Positions 28,535-37,469 of a DNA stretch of 64,000 bases are shown here, one piece after another. A program made the position numbers and the translations under genes. The notes under the pieces are model-generated. The model searched no databases, was not told the DNA's origin, and saw nothing but the letters and a program-made list of their open reading frames with translations. Position 1 is the stretch's first letter. Every line of letters begins with the position of its first letter. This DNA comes from Flavihumibacter cheonanensis (GTDB taxonomy: Bacteria; Bacteroidota; Bacteroidia; Chitinophagales; Chitinophagaceae): the NCBI RefSeq assembly GCF_022352215.1, contig NZ_JAKRWF010000001.1, forward strand, positions 1,798,001 through 1,862,000, in the 5' to 3' direction.

Positions 28535-30118
28535 ATGACCATCAAATCCAGCCACCTATTATTGCTTTTGCTAGTGGTAATTTTTGGCAAACCTGCGCAA
28601 ACACAGGAAACAGCAAGCAATCCGATTATATATGCGGATGTTCCGGACATGTCCATGATTCGGGTTGGCAATGCCTATTACATGAGCAGCACAACCATGC
28701 ATATGAGTCCGGGTGTACCTATCATGAAATCAACTGATCTGGTCAACTGGAGACTTGTAAATTATGCATATGATACCCTCGCTGATGTTGATGCATTAAA
28801 TCTTCAAAATGGTAAAAATGCGTATGGAGCAGGTTCCTGGGCAAGTAGTATAAGGTACCACAAAGGACTTTATTACGTCACCACCTTTTCATCAACCACC
28901 GGAAAAACCTATATCTATACTACACCTGACATTGAAAAAGGAGCCTGGACAAGAATACAGTTTCAACCCAGTTTGCACGATCATACACTATTCTTTGATG
29001 ATGATGGCAAAGCCTATATGCTTTATGGCAATGGCAAACTCAGCCTTGTTGAACTTAAGAATGATCTTTCTGGTATAGAGCCTGCAGGCATCCATCAGGT
29101 GGTGATTGAAAATGCAAGCCTTCCAGCCGGCACAACTATCGGATTGGGAGCCGAGGGATCGCAATTATACAAGCTTAATGGATATTACTACCTGTTTAAC
29201 ATCACATGGCCCCGGGGTGGGATGCGTACAGTGATCGTTCATCGTTCAAAAAAAATCACAGGCCCTTATGAAGGTAAACTTGCTTTGCAGGATCAGGGAG
29301 TGGCGCAAGGCGGACTTATAGATATGCCAAATGGTAACTGGTATGCCTACCTGTTTCAGGACCATGGTGCAGTTGGCAGGATTCCTTTTCTGGTACCAGT
29401 AAAATGGGTAAACGACTGGCCGGTTTTAGGTGAAAACGGAAAGGTACCCATGACACTAAATCTTCCCCCGAATCAATCCCTGGTTCCTGGTATCGTTTCA
29501 TCTGATAATTTCACCCGAAAACGCAATGAGCGGGATCTGCCACTGGTTTGGCAATGGAATCACAATCCTGATAATTCTTTGTGGTCGGTGAAATCAAGGA
29601 AAGGTTTTCTTCGCTTGACTACAGGCCGAATTGACACCAGTTTGCTAACAGCGCGTAACACATTAACACAAAGAACATTTGGTCCACAAGCTGAGGCAAG
29701 TATTGAAATCGATTGCTCGCATATGAAAAATGGTGATATTGCCGGATTAGCCCTGCTACAAAAAAACTATGGATGGGTAGGACTCAAAAAAATCGGGGAC
29801 AGGTATCATCTCCAAATGCTGAACAACTCTACCGGATCTCCAGAACTGGTTGCTGATATTCCCATACAACAATCTACTTTACATCTCCGTGCCAGTTGTG
29901 ATTTTACCAACAAAACAGATACAGCACATTTCTCTTACAGTCTTGATGGTCAGACCTGGAACCACATCGGTACCACCCTGAAAATGAGCTATACCCTGCC
30001 ACACTTTATGGGTTATCGCTTCGGTCTTTTCAACTTCTCTACTCTACAGCCCGGAGGATTCGTCGATTTTAATCATTTCAACCATTCACCCGTCCGGTGG
30101 CACCGGTCGGGTGAATGA
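28535..30118 (+). CDS. secreted GH43 beta-xylosidase with C-terminal beta domain
   Basis: The 527-residue protein has a signal peptide and a GH43 subfamily 12-like catalytic domain. The base is D38 in IYADVPDMSMIRVGNAYYMS; LHDHTLFFDDDGKAYM and AEGSQLYKLNGYYYLF give the other acidic sites. From about residue 310 a concanavalin-like C-terminal domain follows (DNFTRKR, LRLTTGRIDTSLL, FSYSLDGQTW). Activity is probably exo-xylosidase outside the cytoplasm, complementing the cytoplasmic GH43. The last ten residues, SPVRWHRSGE, and the approach to the stop are encoded by the REP-like palindrome at 30085-30115, so the original C-terminus was probably altered. Confidence 0.92.
   Translation: MTIKSSHLLLLLLVVIFGKPAQTQETASNPIIYADVPDMSMIRVGNAYYMSSTTMHMSPGVPIMKSTDLVNWRLVNYAYDTLADVDALNLQNGKNAYGAGSWASSIRYHKGLYYVTTFSSTTGKTYIYTTPDIEKGAWTRIQFQPSLHDHTLFFDDDGKAYMLYGNGKLSLVELKNDLSGIEPAGIHQVVIENASLPAGTTIGLGAEGSQLYKLNGYYYLFNITWPRGGMRTVIVHRSKKITGPYEGKLALQDQGVAQGGLIDMPNGNWYAYLFQDHGAVGRIPFLVPVKWVNDWPVLGENGKVPMTLNLPPNQSLVPGIVSSDNFTRKRNERDLPLVWQWNHNPDNSLWSVKSRKGFLRLTTGRIDTSLLTARNTLTQRTFGPQAEASIEIDCSHMKNGDIAGLALLQKNYGWVGLKKIGDRYHLQMLNNSTGSPELVADIPIQQSTLHLRASCDFTNKTDTAHFSYSLDGQTWNHIGTTLKMSYTLPHFMGYRFGLFNFSTLQPGGFVDFNHFNHSPVRWHRSGE
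30085..30115. repeat. REP-like palindrome at the 3' end of the GH43 gene
   Basis: The left arm TTCACCCGTCCGGTG (30085-30099) and right arm CACCGGTCGGGTGAA (30101-30115) are inverses with one mismatch around a single centre base. It is nearly identical to the copies at 60.83 and 63.44 kb. It overlaps the last codons of the GH43 reading frame, whose TGA stop at 30116-30118 lies immediately beyond. Confidence 0.85.
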
Positions 30119-30147
30119 GCTACCTTAGATGTCAAAACTATTAACCT

Positions 30148-31191
30148 ATGCGATGGAGCCCACTGATCTGTTTTGCTATTTTATTCACCACCTGCACCAA
30201 TCCGGTCCATCAAAAGTTTCCAAGCGTAACGATTCTAAAACAGGAAAACATTGTTGACAGTCCGCTTTTTGCAAGTTGCCATGCGTCCACAATTGTTGAT
30301 CTTCCCGGCAGCGGCCTGATGGCCGCCTGGTTCGCAGGTCCGCATGAATCACATAAAGAAGTACTTATCTATGCTGCCATCCATCATAACGGAACCTGGA
30401 GCAAGCCCCAGCCAGTTGCTGACGGAATTATAAATGACACACTGCGTTATCCTACCTGGAATCCTGTATTGTTCCGCACGCAATCCGGTAAACTTGCGCT
30501 GTTTTATAAAGTCGGTCCCAACCCACGTGAATGGTGGGGCGAATACAAAATTTCCAATGATGAGGGCAAAACCTGGTCAGCCGCAGTCAAACTACCTGAA
30601 GGCATCCTGGGTCCAATCAAGAACAAACCCATTCAACTTACAGATGGATCTATTCTGCATCCATCGAGCACTGAAAGTCCGGACGAAAAAATTTGGCATA
30701 TCCATCTGGAAAAATCAGACAGCAATTTTCAGAACTGGAGTCGCATTAACATCAATAACGATAGTTTCGGTGTAATCCAACCCAGTATCCTTACTTATCC
30801 TAACGGTGATCTGCAGTTGCTTTCCAGGAGTCGTCAGAATTACATCATCCAAACCTGGTCGAAAGACAAGGGTGCATCCTGGGGACCACTTACCAAAACC
30901 AGTCTTCCCAATCCGAATGCCGGTTCAGATGCAGTAACACTTCATAATGGCTGGCAATTACTTGTGTACAACCCGCTTCCCGCCGGTAAAGACTGGTGGA
31001 ACGGCAGAAACCGGCTCAATGTCGCTGTATCAAAAGACGGTAGCAATTGGCAGGATATCCTTGAACTGGAAAATCATCCGGAAGGTGAATACAGTTATCC
31101 AGCGGTTGTTCAAGACCGTAATAATATTGTACATATCACATACACACTTGACCGAAAAAATATCCGGTACGTTTCCCTACAGGTACAATAA
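30148..31191 (+). CDS. BNR-repeat sialidase-like lipoprotein
   Basis: The 347-residue protein has a lipoprotein signal with Cys16 (FTTCTNP). The rest has the BNR_2 exo-sialidase-like beta-propeller pattern: HASTIVDLPGSGLMAAWFAGPHE, KISNDEGKTWSAAVKLPEG (an Asp box), SKDKGASWGPL and SKDGSNWQDI. In polysaccharide loci of Bacteroidota such proteins need not act on sialic acid; some are rhamnosidases or act on uronates. Here it is the last gene of the xylan operon. Its substrate in xylan breakdown is unknown. Confidence 0.8.
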   Translation: MRWSPLICFAILFTTCTNPVHQKFPSVTILKQENIVDSPLFASCHASTIVDLPGSGLMAAWFAGPHESHKEVLIYAAIHHNGTWSKPQPVADGIINDTLRYPTWNPVLFRTQSGKLALFYKVGPNPREWWGEYKISNDEGKTWSAAVKLPEGILGPIKNKPIQLTDGSILHPSSTESPDEKIWHIHLEKSDSNFQNWSRININNDSFGVIQPSILTYPNGDLQLLSRSRQNYIIQTWSKDKGASWGPLTKTSLPNPNAGSDAVTLHNGWQLLVYNPLPAGKDWWNGRNRLNVAVSKDGSNWQDILELENHPEGEYSYPAVVQDRNNIVHITYTLDRKNIRYVSLQVQ

Positions 31192-31195
31192 AAAT

Positions 31196-31219
31196 GCCCC
31201 CTTGCCTGCACAAGAGGGC
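31196..31219 (-). terminator. terminator of the lectin gene
   Basis: On the minus strand a 9-bp stem with one mismatch (GCCCTCTTG with CAAGGGGGC) and loop TGCAGG is followed by ATTTTTATTG. It lies 32 bases after the stop at 31252. The A-rich left side gives it some activity for the rightward xylan operon as well. Confidence 0.65.
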
Positions 31220-31251
31220 CGGGTCTCACCTTCTGGTATGTGGACCACTAC

Positions 31252-34230
31252 TTATTTTACCAGGAAAGGAATTGACTGCAATCCGCATTTCAATGTATAC
31301 ATGCCTTTGGAAAGCAGAGATAAATCCAGCCTGTTTAATCCTGCTTTTCCGTCGGTCTGATAAACAGGAATACCTGCCTGGTTATACACCTGGATTAATC
31401 CTGCTGTTTCCATATGCACAGTTAACTGCCCTGCTGTTACCGGGTTTGGATAAATACTAACTACTGCATCAGCATCCAGTTTAATTGCCAGCACCTTACT
31501 GAATCGGGTCCTTCCATTCTGATCACGTTGCATGATCCGGTAATGATTGACTCCGGCAATTGGTTTTACATGTTCAAACTGATAGCGTTGTATGGTTTGC
31601 GAATTGTTATTGGATAATACAGAACCAATGGTTGTCCATGCAGTTCCGGATACACTATGCTGCACCAGGTAATCCTGCGTATTGTATTCTGCAAAGGTTT
31701 CCCAATTCAGTATAACTGATTTCTTCAATCGGCTGGCAGTAAAACTTTTCCAGTCTGCAGGTAATGAAATCATCGCATCGCCAATAGCAAAAGGTGAAAA
31801 ACTTCCGGTATAACCAGAATAGGTTAAACTGTTTGTACCTGCTGTCAATCCAGTTAGTGGCTGTTTATTCCAACTATTATTTTCAAAATGATACAAGGCC
31901 GGAGTAACAAGATTAATTGCTTCATCTTCATTCCAGTAAAATGTAAAATCCAACCCATTCCCTCCATTTGCATTGGCTTTACTGATATCCCAGGTACGCT
32001 TTACTCTTGGCACATCAGATACGGATCCATCTGAACCATTAAGGTATACTTCATCCACCACACGAACAGAAATCTCATCTTCCAATCCTGTATTATTGGT
32101 AATGCGAATCGGATTATAACTACTGTTACCAACCGGGTAAACGACGCTAACTCCAGGTGCTACCCTAATCATAAGTTTACCGCTACCATTTGTAATGATA
32201 TGATTTTGGGTATTGCCTCCAACCACTCCATTAATTGTCAAATTATGATTACCCAAAACAATTTTACGATTGGAACCGGCAAAATCAATGGTACCCAAAA
32301 CATAATCAGTATCCAACTCCATATCATTGGCAGCGGTTGAACTGATAAGCACATCCGAACCACGCAGCGGCTTGTTGCCACAGTCCCAGTTGGTTGATTG
32401 CTGTGCCTGTCGGTTTGATCCGCCCTGCCACTTAAACCGGTTCGTACCCAATATAGTTACAGTACCTTCCGATGAATAGGCCGTACCGCAAGCACCATTT
32501 GTCAATACTGCCCGGTATTTTCGGGTAGATGACACTCCGCTATAAGTTAATGTAGAAGTAGTATTGGCCACGTCTGTCCAAATTATACCTCCATCCGTAG
32601 AATACTGCCATTTCTGGATGGTACCGGAATGCCCGGTTAACTGGAGACTTCCCGAATTCGAACTTCCGCAATGCTCCCTGTCCGAAACCGCTCCTCCCAC
32701 TGGTGCTGTACCTGAACTAACGGTTATCGTGTATACTGCACTGTTAGTTGAGTTACTGCATCCATTCGCTTTTACAGTGGCTCTGAAATAATAGGTTCCG
32801 ATAGAAGCCAATACATGGCTGATACTTGCTTCCGTACTCGAAATGGAAGCTACGCCACTTGAAAAATCGGAACTGGCAGAGCGTTGCCATTGCGTGATTT
32901 CACCAGTAAACCCATAGAGTGTGAGTTGGGCGGTGCCACCCGGACAAACCGTATTATTTTGAGCAACAATGTTTCCTGCTTCCAATGCTTTCACATAAAT
33001 CGGAGTGGCAGCTGTTGCAAGACCTGTACAACCTGAGTTGGAGTTTACGATTGCCCTGTAATAACGGGTTTGGGAAATATTGGATACGGTCAGTGTAGTT
33101 GATGTACTTGACACGGAAGTTCCGGCTGTTAAAAAATTATCCAGGGAATATTCCCATCGAACCACAGAACCACTCAGTCCGCTTAAGGTCAATACCGTAC
33201 TATTGGTTCCGGAGCAAACCGTAGTATTACCTCCTGAAATAGTGCCAGATGGGGCATTATTGATAGTTATCTTTTTGGTAAACACAACCTGGGAGTGCGA
33301 CTGATCTCCAGGCATTCCACCATATTCAATAATGCTGCCAATAGACTGGCCGTTGGCATAATCATTCCACCTTCCATTACTCCCGATTATATGTCCATAA
33401 TCCTCTTCACCTGGATTGGAAGTTGTAAATCCAGGCCAGTCGTTGGGCTCATTGTTATCCCAGTTGTTGTATCGGTTGTTAACCGGGGAAACGCCACCGG
33501 ATTGCCAGGCATTCTGATTGGTAAACATAGTTCCGCGCTCCGGACCGGTTACCCAGTGATATTTGCCATCTGCCGCACTTTGATTCGCATATTTTGAATA
33601 ACCTGCAGCAGAATTCACAGCGCTGAAATTATCCGAAGCGCCTATCCAGGCATTTACGTTTACGATACGATAGATGAAACTGTTTTCCCCCTGTGATGTA
33701 ATCGTAACCAGGTAACCCTGTCTTCCAAAATAGGATTGTGTCTGCGCATAATCACGCGCACTCGTCCAGTTAGCCCCGGCAGACCGCAATTCATAAAAAT
33801 GTTCGTTTAACGGATTATAGTAACGCTTTCCAACAGTGAAACTCACCCGACGACTTTCAGGATTACAAACAGCAGAAGTAGTTCTCAAAGTAACGCGTCT
33901 CAACAATTCCTGCCATACCTCAGCCGTAGCAATTCCTGTAAATTCAATGGAGCGGCTAGTAGCATTAAAACTACCCGCTGTAATACCAGATGGCAAAGAA
34001 CCACTATAACTTAATGCATCACCTGATGTATAACTATCAGTGATGGACACGGTAAAATCTTTCAGGGTTCCATTTGAAATAATTTCAAGTTCGGGATCAA
34101 TAACAGTTGCCACATTATTGGTAATGGATTTAACTGCCGGGTTACCGGTAACATTGACAGTACTGGCTGTTTGACTAAACATGAATTGATGTAGCAACAG
34201 CGAGAAACAAAAGAGAACGGCTCTTTTCAT
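31252..34230 (-). CDS. T9SS-exported C-type-lectin adhesin
   Basis: Taken from the ATG at 34230 (MKRAVLFCF) the protein has 992 residues with a signal peptide. Residues about 137-303 form a C-type lectin-like domain, with a WIGASD segment, an EPND calcium/sugar-type motif (261-264) and WND (288-290). Three repeats of about 90 residues follow, each with a Cys and a WEYSLD/WQRS/WQYSTDGG strand, as in Ig-like domains. The last 75 residues are a type A T9SS sorting domain (VVSIYPNPVTAGQL to the end). It should be placed on the cell surface or released; the ligand is unknown. The ATG at 34299 would hide the signal peptide. Confidence 0.88.
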   Translation of the reverse strand: MKRAVLFCFSLLLHQFMFSQTASTVNVTGNPAVKSITNNVATVIDPELEIISNGTLKDFTVSITDSYTSGDALSYSGSLPSGITAGSFNATSRSIEFTGIATAEVWQELLRRVTLRTTSAVCNPESRRVSFTVGKRYYNPLNEHFYELRSAGANWTSARDYAQTQSYFGRQGYLVTITSQGENSFIYRIVNVNAWIGASDNFSAVNSAAGYSKYANQSAADGKYHWVTGPERGTMFTNQNAWQSGGVSPVNNRYNNWDNNEPNDWPGFTTSNPGEEDYGHIIGSNGRWNDYANGQSIGSIIEYGGMPGDQSHSQVVFTKKITINNAPSGTISGGNTTVCSGTNSTVLTLSGLSGSVVRWEYSLDNFLTAGTSVSSTSTTLTVSNISQTRYYRAIVNSNSGCTGLATAATPIYVKALEAGNIVAQNNTVCPGGTAQLTLYGFTGEITQWQRSASSDFSSGVASISSTEASISHVLASIGTYYFRATVKANGCSNSTNSAVYTITVSSGTAPVGGAVSDREHCGSSNSGSLQLTGHSGTIQKWQYSTDGGIIWTDVANTTSTLTYSGVSSTRKYRAVLTNGACGTAYSSEGTVTILGTNRFKWQGGSNRQAQQSTNWDCGNKPLRGSDVLISSTAANDMELDTDYVLGTIDFAGSNRKIVLGNHNLTINGVVGGNTQNHIITNGSGKLMIRVAPGVSVVYPVGNSSYNPIRITNNTGLEDEISVRVVDEVYLNGSDGSVSDVPRVKRTWDISKANANGGNGLDFTFYWNEDEAINLVTPALYHFENNSWNKQPLTGLTAGTNSLTYSGYTGSFSPFAIGDAMISLPADWKSFTASRLKKSVILNWETFAEYNTQDYLVQHSVSGTAWTTIGSVLSNNNSQTIQRYQFEHVKPIAGVNHYRIMQRDQNGRTRFSKVLAIKLDADAVVSIYPNPVTAGQLTVHMETAGLIQVYNQAGIPVYQTDGKAGLNRLDLSLLSKGMYTLKCGLQSIPFLVK

Positions 34231-34383
34231 ACGGTGGATTTCATTTAGGGTGAGGTAAAAATAGAAGGCAGATTCTCCATGTACAATAATAGAAAACACT
34301 TATAACGTGTTATTTTGACCTTTATCAAACTTATTTGTAGGTGCTTACCTGTAGCCGCTAATAAAAACCACTTAGAAAAGAGC

Positions 34384-34409
34384 AAAAAAAATCCGGTTCA
34401 TCACCGGAT
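34384..34409 (-). terminator. terminator overlapping the stop codon of the 195-residue gene
   Basis: On the minus strand ATCCGGT-GATGA-ACCGGAT forms a 7-bp stem (34409-34403 with 34397-34391) followed by seven T residues. The loop contains the last base pairs of the TGA stop at 34403-34401, so terminator and coding end are merged. Confidence 0.65.
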
Positions 34410-34988
34410 AAAAAACTGTTTCACTTCATCTCCTGCCTTGATCTGGTATAAACCTGTCGGAAGATCACTGACGTATAATTTAGATTTACCGGCTTTACAC
34501 TGTTTTTGCATAACCGCTTTACCATGCCTTGTAAAAATCGTTACTTCTGAATCTGTACTCATCTGAAGATTCAGGATACCATTGATAACCGGATTAGGAT
34601 AAATTTTCAATGGAATGGTTTCTTCAAATTCGATTTGTACCACCCGGCTAAACTGTGCCCTGCCAGTTTCATTCACTAGCACCACACGATAATAATTAGT
34701 ACCCGTAACTGGTTCGTTGTGCAGGTATTTATACGTTTTAATCGTACCACTCTGTCCACTTGCAGGCACAGAGCCGATAAGTGTCCAGGCTTGTCCGCCT
34801 ACACTATGTTGAATCATAAACTCTTTGGAATTATACTCTGCAAATGTTTCCCAATTCAATGCAATCTGGTTCTTGTACTGATGGGCTGAAATTTGTTTCC
34901 AGTCATCAGGCACTTGCGCAAGGGAGACCTGCATCAGAAAAATGGCAGCGAAGGTTAGCCAGGTAAAGATCCGGGTTGGTTTAGTCAT
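34401..34988 (-). CDS. small secreted T9SS sorting-domain protein
   Basis: The 195-residue protein has a signal peptide (to VSLAQ) and then only two parts: a beta domain, LNWETFAEYNSKEFMIQHSVGGQAW, and a type A sorting domain, LKIYPNPVINGIL. Both align end to end with the last 190 residues of the neighbouring lectin protein (DDWKQISAHQ against ADWKSFTASR; LNWETFAEYN identical). It is therefore a paralogue consisting of the C-terminal module without a passenger. It lies 170 bases upstream of the lectin gene, in the same direction, and has its own terminator. Confidence 0.82.
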   Translation of the reverse strand: MTKPTRIFTWLTFAAIFLMQVSLAQVPDDWKQISAHQYKNQIALNWETFAEYNSKEFMIQHSVGGQAWTLIGSVPASGQSGTIKTYKYLHNEPVTGTNYYRVVLVNETGRAQFSRVVQIEFEETIPLKIYPNPVINGILNLQMSTDSEVTIFTRHGKAVMQKQCKAGKSKLYVSDLPTGLYQIKAGDEVKQFFIR

Positions 34989-35082
34989 ATGGGATTATTG
35001 AACAGTGTACTAAAATATACCCGGGACCAAATACCTGCAATAGTAGAAACCCCTTATTTACTTAAACCCTGCCAAATTCGAA

Positions 35083-36381
35083 TTATTTCGACAGGCTATC
35101 GTATGGCCCAAAGACCGCTTTTACCTTTGCTTCTTCCCGCTGGTCATCCAATATGATTACATAATACTGGCTCCCCCCAGGTAACACCCGAACCAGGATA
35201 TGGCCTTGCTGGCTTTTGTACGACCGATCGATCAATGGTCCAATCACATGCCGGTTAGCCTCCAGCATATTGGTGGCAAATAAATCCCTCGGACCATTGT
35301 ATAAATGCTGGCTCACCATGCGCACCAGTACTTCATGCCCGGGGTGATCTGCCGACCAGCTCTGACCAATCCAGACCCTCGGCTGTAATGTCTCCACCTG
35401 AAATTCATTGACCGCATCCCGGTTTCCATGATGATCCAGGGTAGCCACATCTACCCTTCCAGTCACTTTTGCCATTGGTGTTTCAACATCTCGCCAGTGG
35501 TGATTTCCATAAAAAAGGTTCCCTGGATTGTCACCTCCGGTATAATACCGAAACCCGCCATATTCTATAAGAATGGCAAGGCTCATACTATTCTCATCCG
35601 GCCAGGTTGCCGGCAATTGTGGATGCGCGGGAGGAAAATGATCAATAGCAAGGCTGTCCTGCCCGCTCCAGATCAACCCATTAGCCTTTAGATTTCGTAC
35701 TCTGAATTGCGGATAGGCCTCTCTGTTATACTGCAGGCGAACCTGGTTAACCGAACCTGCTTTTAAAGTGGCAGCCCCCATTCCGTTTTTAACGCCAAAC
35801 TCGATAAAGCGCCAATAATTCTCCATGGTTCTGCGATAGGGCGTATCATTCTTACCCACCTGCTCCAGCCAGCGGTTTTTTGCAATCGGGTAATTATAAT
35901 CCGGATAGCCCCTGTCCAGCAACATTTTCACCGGAATCAGACTGGCCACACCGGTTATTCCCGTGAGTCCGAATCCTCCCTTCTTATGCAAAGGAATTTC
36001 CGGATACCAGGCGCCAAAATGATCATCGTGAAAATGTGTGATCAATGCATAATCCAATACCGGCTTTGACTTAGGATGAAAACGCTGTATATACGAAGCA
36101 ATCCACTCATATGGCTTTTTGCTGTCGTTTGGCACTATCACACTGTTCCTGGGTGTGAAAACCCGACCGTCGTGAATATCCATCTCTCCCGCATCCAGCA
36201 ACATCGTGGTGCCATCCGGTAATACATAAAATGCGGCGCTCCCTCTGCCTGTATTAACATGATGCATATCCAGGTAACCTTCTTTCCAGGCAGGTAACTC
36301 AGCACCAGGTTGGGCAATCTGCGCCACCAAACCTTGCTTACAACACAACAAGGCTAATAACAAGCAATAAAACAACCGCAT
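35083..36381 (-). CDS. secreted metallo-beta-lactamase-fold hydrolase
   Basis: Read from the ATG at 36381 the protein has 432 residues with a signal peptide (cleavage near GLVAQ). DYALITHFHDDHFGAW carries the HxHxDH zinc motif at 116-121. VDVATLDHHGNRDAVN and HPGHEVLV supply later ligands. The plan resembles the ComEC/Rec2-like MBL branch. The substrate is unknown. It is the last gene of an operon with a Gfo/Idh/MocA and a GMC oxidoreductase. An upstream start at 36444 would remove the signal and overlap the neighbour. Confidence 0.82.
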   Translation of the reverse strand: MRLFYCLLLALLCCKQGLVAQIAQPGAELPAWKEGYLDMHHVNTGRGSAAFYVLPDGTTMLLDAGEMDIHDGRVFTPRNSVIVPNDSKKPYEWIASYIQRFHPKSKPVLDYALITHFHDDHFGAWYPEIPLHKKGGFGLTGITGVASLIPVKMLLDRGYPDYNYPIAKNRWLEQVGKNDTPYRRTMENYWRFIEFGVKNGMGAATLKAGSVNQVRLQYNREAYPQFRVRNLKANGLIWSGQDSLAIDHFPPAHPQLPATWPDENSMSLAILIEYGGFRYYTGGDNPGNLFYGNHHWRDVETPMAKVTGRVDVATLDHHGNRDAVNEFQVETLQPRVWIGQSWSADHPGHEVLVRMVSQHLYNGPRDLFATNMLEANRHVIGPLIDRSYKSQQGHILVRVLPGGSQYYVIILDDQREEAKVKAVFGPYDSLSK

Positions 36382-36391
36382 ATAAGTAGTA

Positions 36392-37468
36392 TTAAAGTTC
36401 AACGATCCTGCCCGTCCGCACCGATTCGTCACACGCAAATGCAATGCGCAAACTATTCACTGCGTCTTCCATATGATCAGTCAAATCAAGTCCTTCCTGT
36501 ATCGCTTGTAAGAAATAAGCCTGCTCGCGATTGCATAATTCCTGGTGATCCGGTTCATCTTCCAGGTCCACCCATTTATCTTCTTTCGCAAAGCGGCCAT
36601 CTGCGGTCAAATCTGCTGAATGTATACGGATGGATTCGGTTTTGGTATGCGAGGATACATCATCCGACTGACCTTCCGCACTGGCTTTTTTCGCCACAAT
36701 TGATACGGATCCTTTGGGACCGATAACATCTTTTACAAAAAAAGCAGTCTCACTGATCATCGGGCCCCACCCTGCTTCATACCAGCCAACCGATCCATCT
36801 TCAAAACGGATTTGCAATTGACCGTAATTGTAATTGCTTTCCGGAATATCATTTGTCAAACGGGCACCTATAGCCGAAACCTGTACAGGTTTGGACCGGG
36901 TCATCTGGCACATCACATCTATATAATGAACACCGCAGTCCACAATCGGACTCAGGCTTTTCATCAGGTTGCGGTGTACCTGCCACATCAGTCCATGACT
37001 TTGCTGGTTGAGGTTCATGCGCATTACCAATGGTTTACCTAATTGCTGTGCCTGTTCAATAAAATAGATCCAGCTGGGATGATGACGTAATATGTAACCC
37101 ACTACGAGTTTTTTATTCAACTCTTTGGCCTTCGTTACTACTCGCTCCGCTCCGGCCACCGTATCCGCAACCGGTTTTTCCAGGAAAACATGCGCACCTG
37201 CTTCCATTGCCAGAATAGCATATTCTTCATGGGTATCGGGATAGGTTGAGATGCAAACCGCATCGGGTTTGGTTTCAGCCAGCGCTTCTGTAAAGGAATC
37301 AAAAAGCGCATACTCCCCCCCGAGTTTTTCATTCAGGCGTTTTTTACTGTCGCCCCGCGATACAATACCTGCTATCTCAAAACCATCCAGTAACTGGTAC
37401 GCTAATGCATGGGATGCTCCCATGTTACCGCAACCCACTACCAATACCCTAACTGTTTTCCGTTCCAT
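36392..37468 (-). CDS. Gfo/Idh/MocA-family dehydrogenase
   Basis: The 358-residue protein has the Rossmann motif VVGCGNMGASHA (10-21), the EKPVADT sequence (KP motif near 95-101) and the YDVMCQ/GVHYIDVMC segment with the conserved His. It belongs to NAD(P)-dependent sugar and cyclitol dehydrogenases. The exact substrate is not evident. One base separates its start from the GMC gene stop, which suggests co-translation and a joint oxidation pathway. Confidence 0.88.
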   Translation of the reverse strand: MERKTVRVLVVGCGNMGASHALAYQLLDGFEIAGIVSRGDSKKRLNEKLGGEYALFDSFTEALAETKPDAVCISTYPDTHEEYAILAMEAGAHVFLEKPVADTVAGAERVVTKAKELNKKLVVGYILRHHPSWIYFIEQAQQLGKPLVMRMNLNQQSHGLMWQVHRNLMKSLSPIVDCGVHYIDVMCQMTRSKPVQVSAIGARLTNDIPESNYNYGQLQIRFEDGSVGWYEAGWGPMISETAFFVKDVIGPKGSVSIVAKKASAEGQSDDVSSHTKTESIRIHSADLTADGRFAKEDKWVDLEDEPDHQELCNREQAYFLQAIQEGLDLTDHMEDAVNSLRIAFACDESVRTGRIVEL

Positions 37469-37469
37469 A

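Noticed and set aside
30148-31191. Sialic acid degradation genes (sialidase plus sialate esterase)
   Set aside because: No NanA, NanK or NanE homologues are present and the surrounding genes are all for xylan, so the family names should not be taken literally.
34231-34400. Promoter of the lectin gene
   Set aside because: A weak AACAC...GTGTT symmetry and TATTATTG are present, but spacing to any -33 box does not fit, so no call is made.
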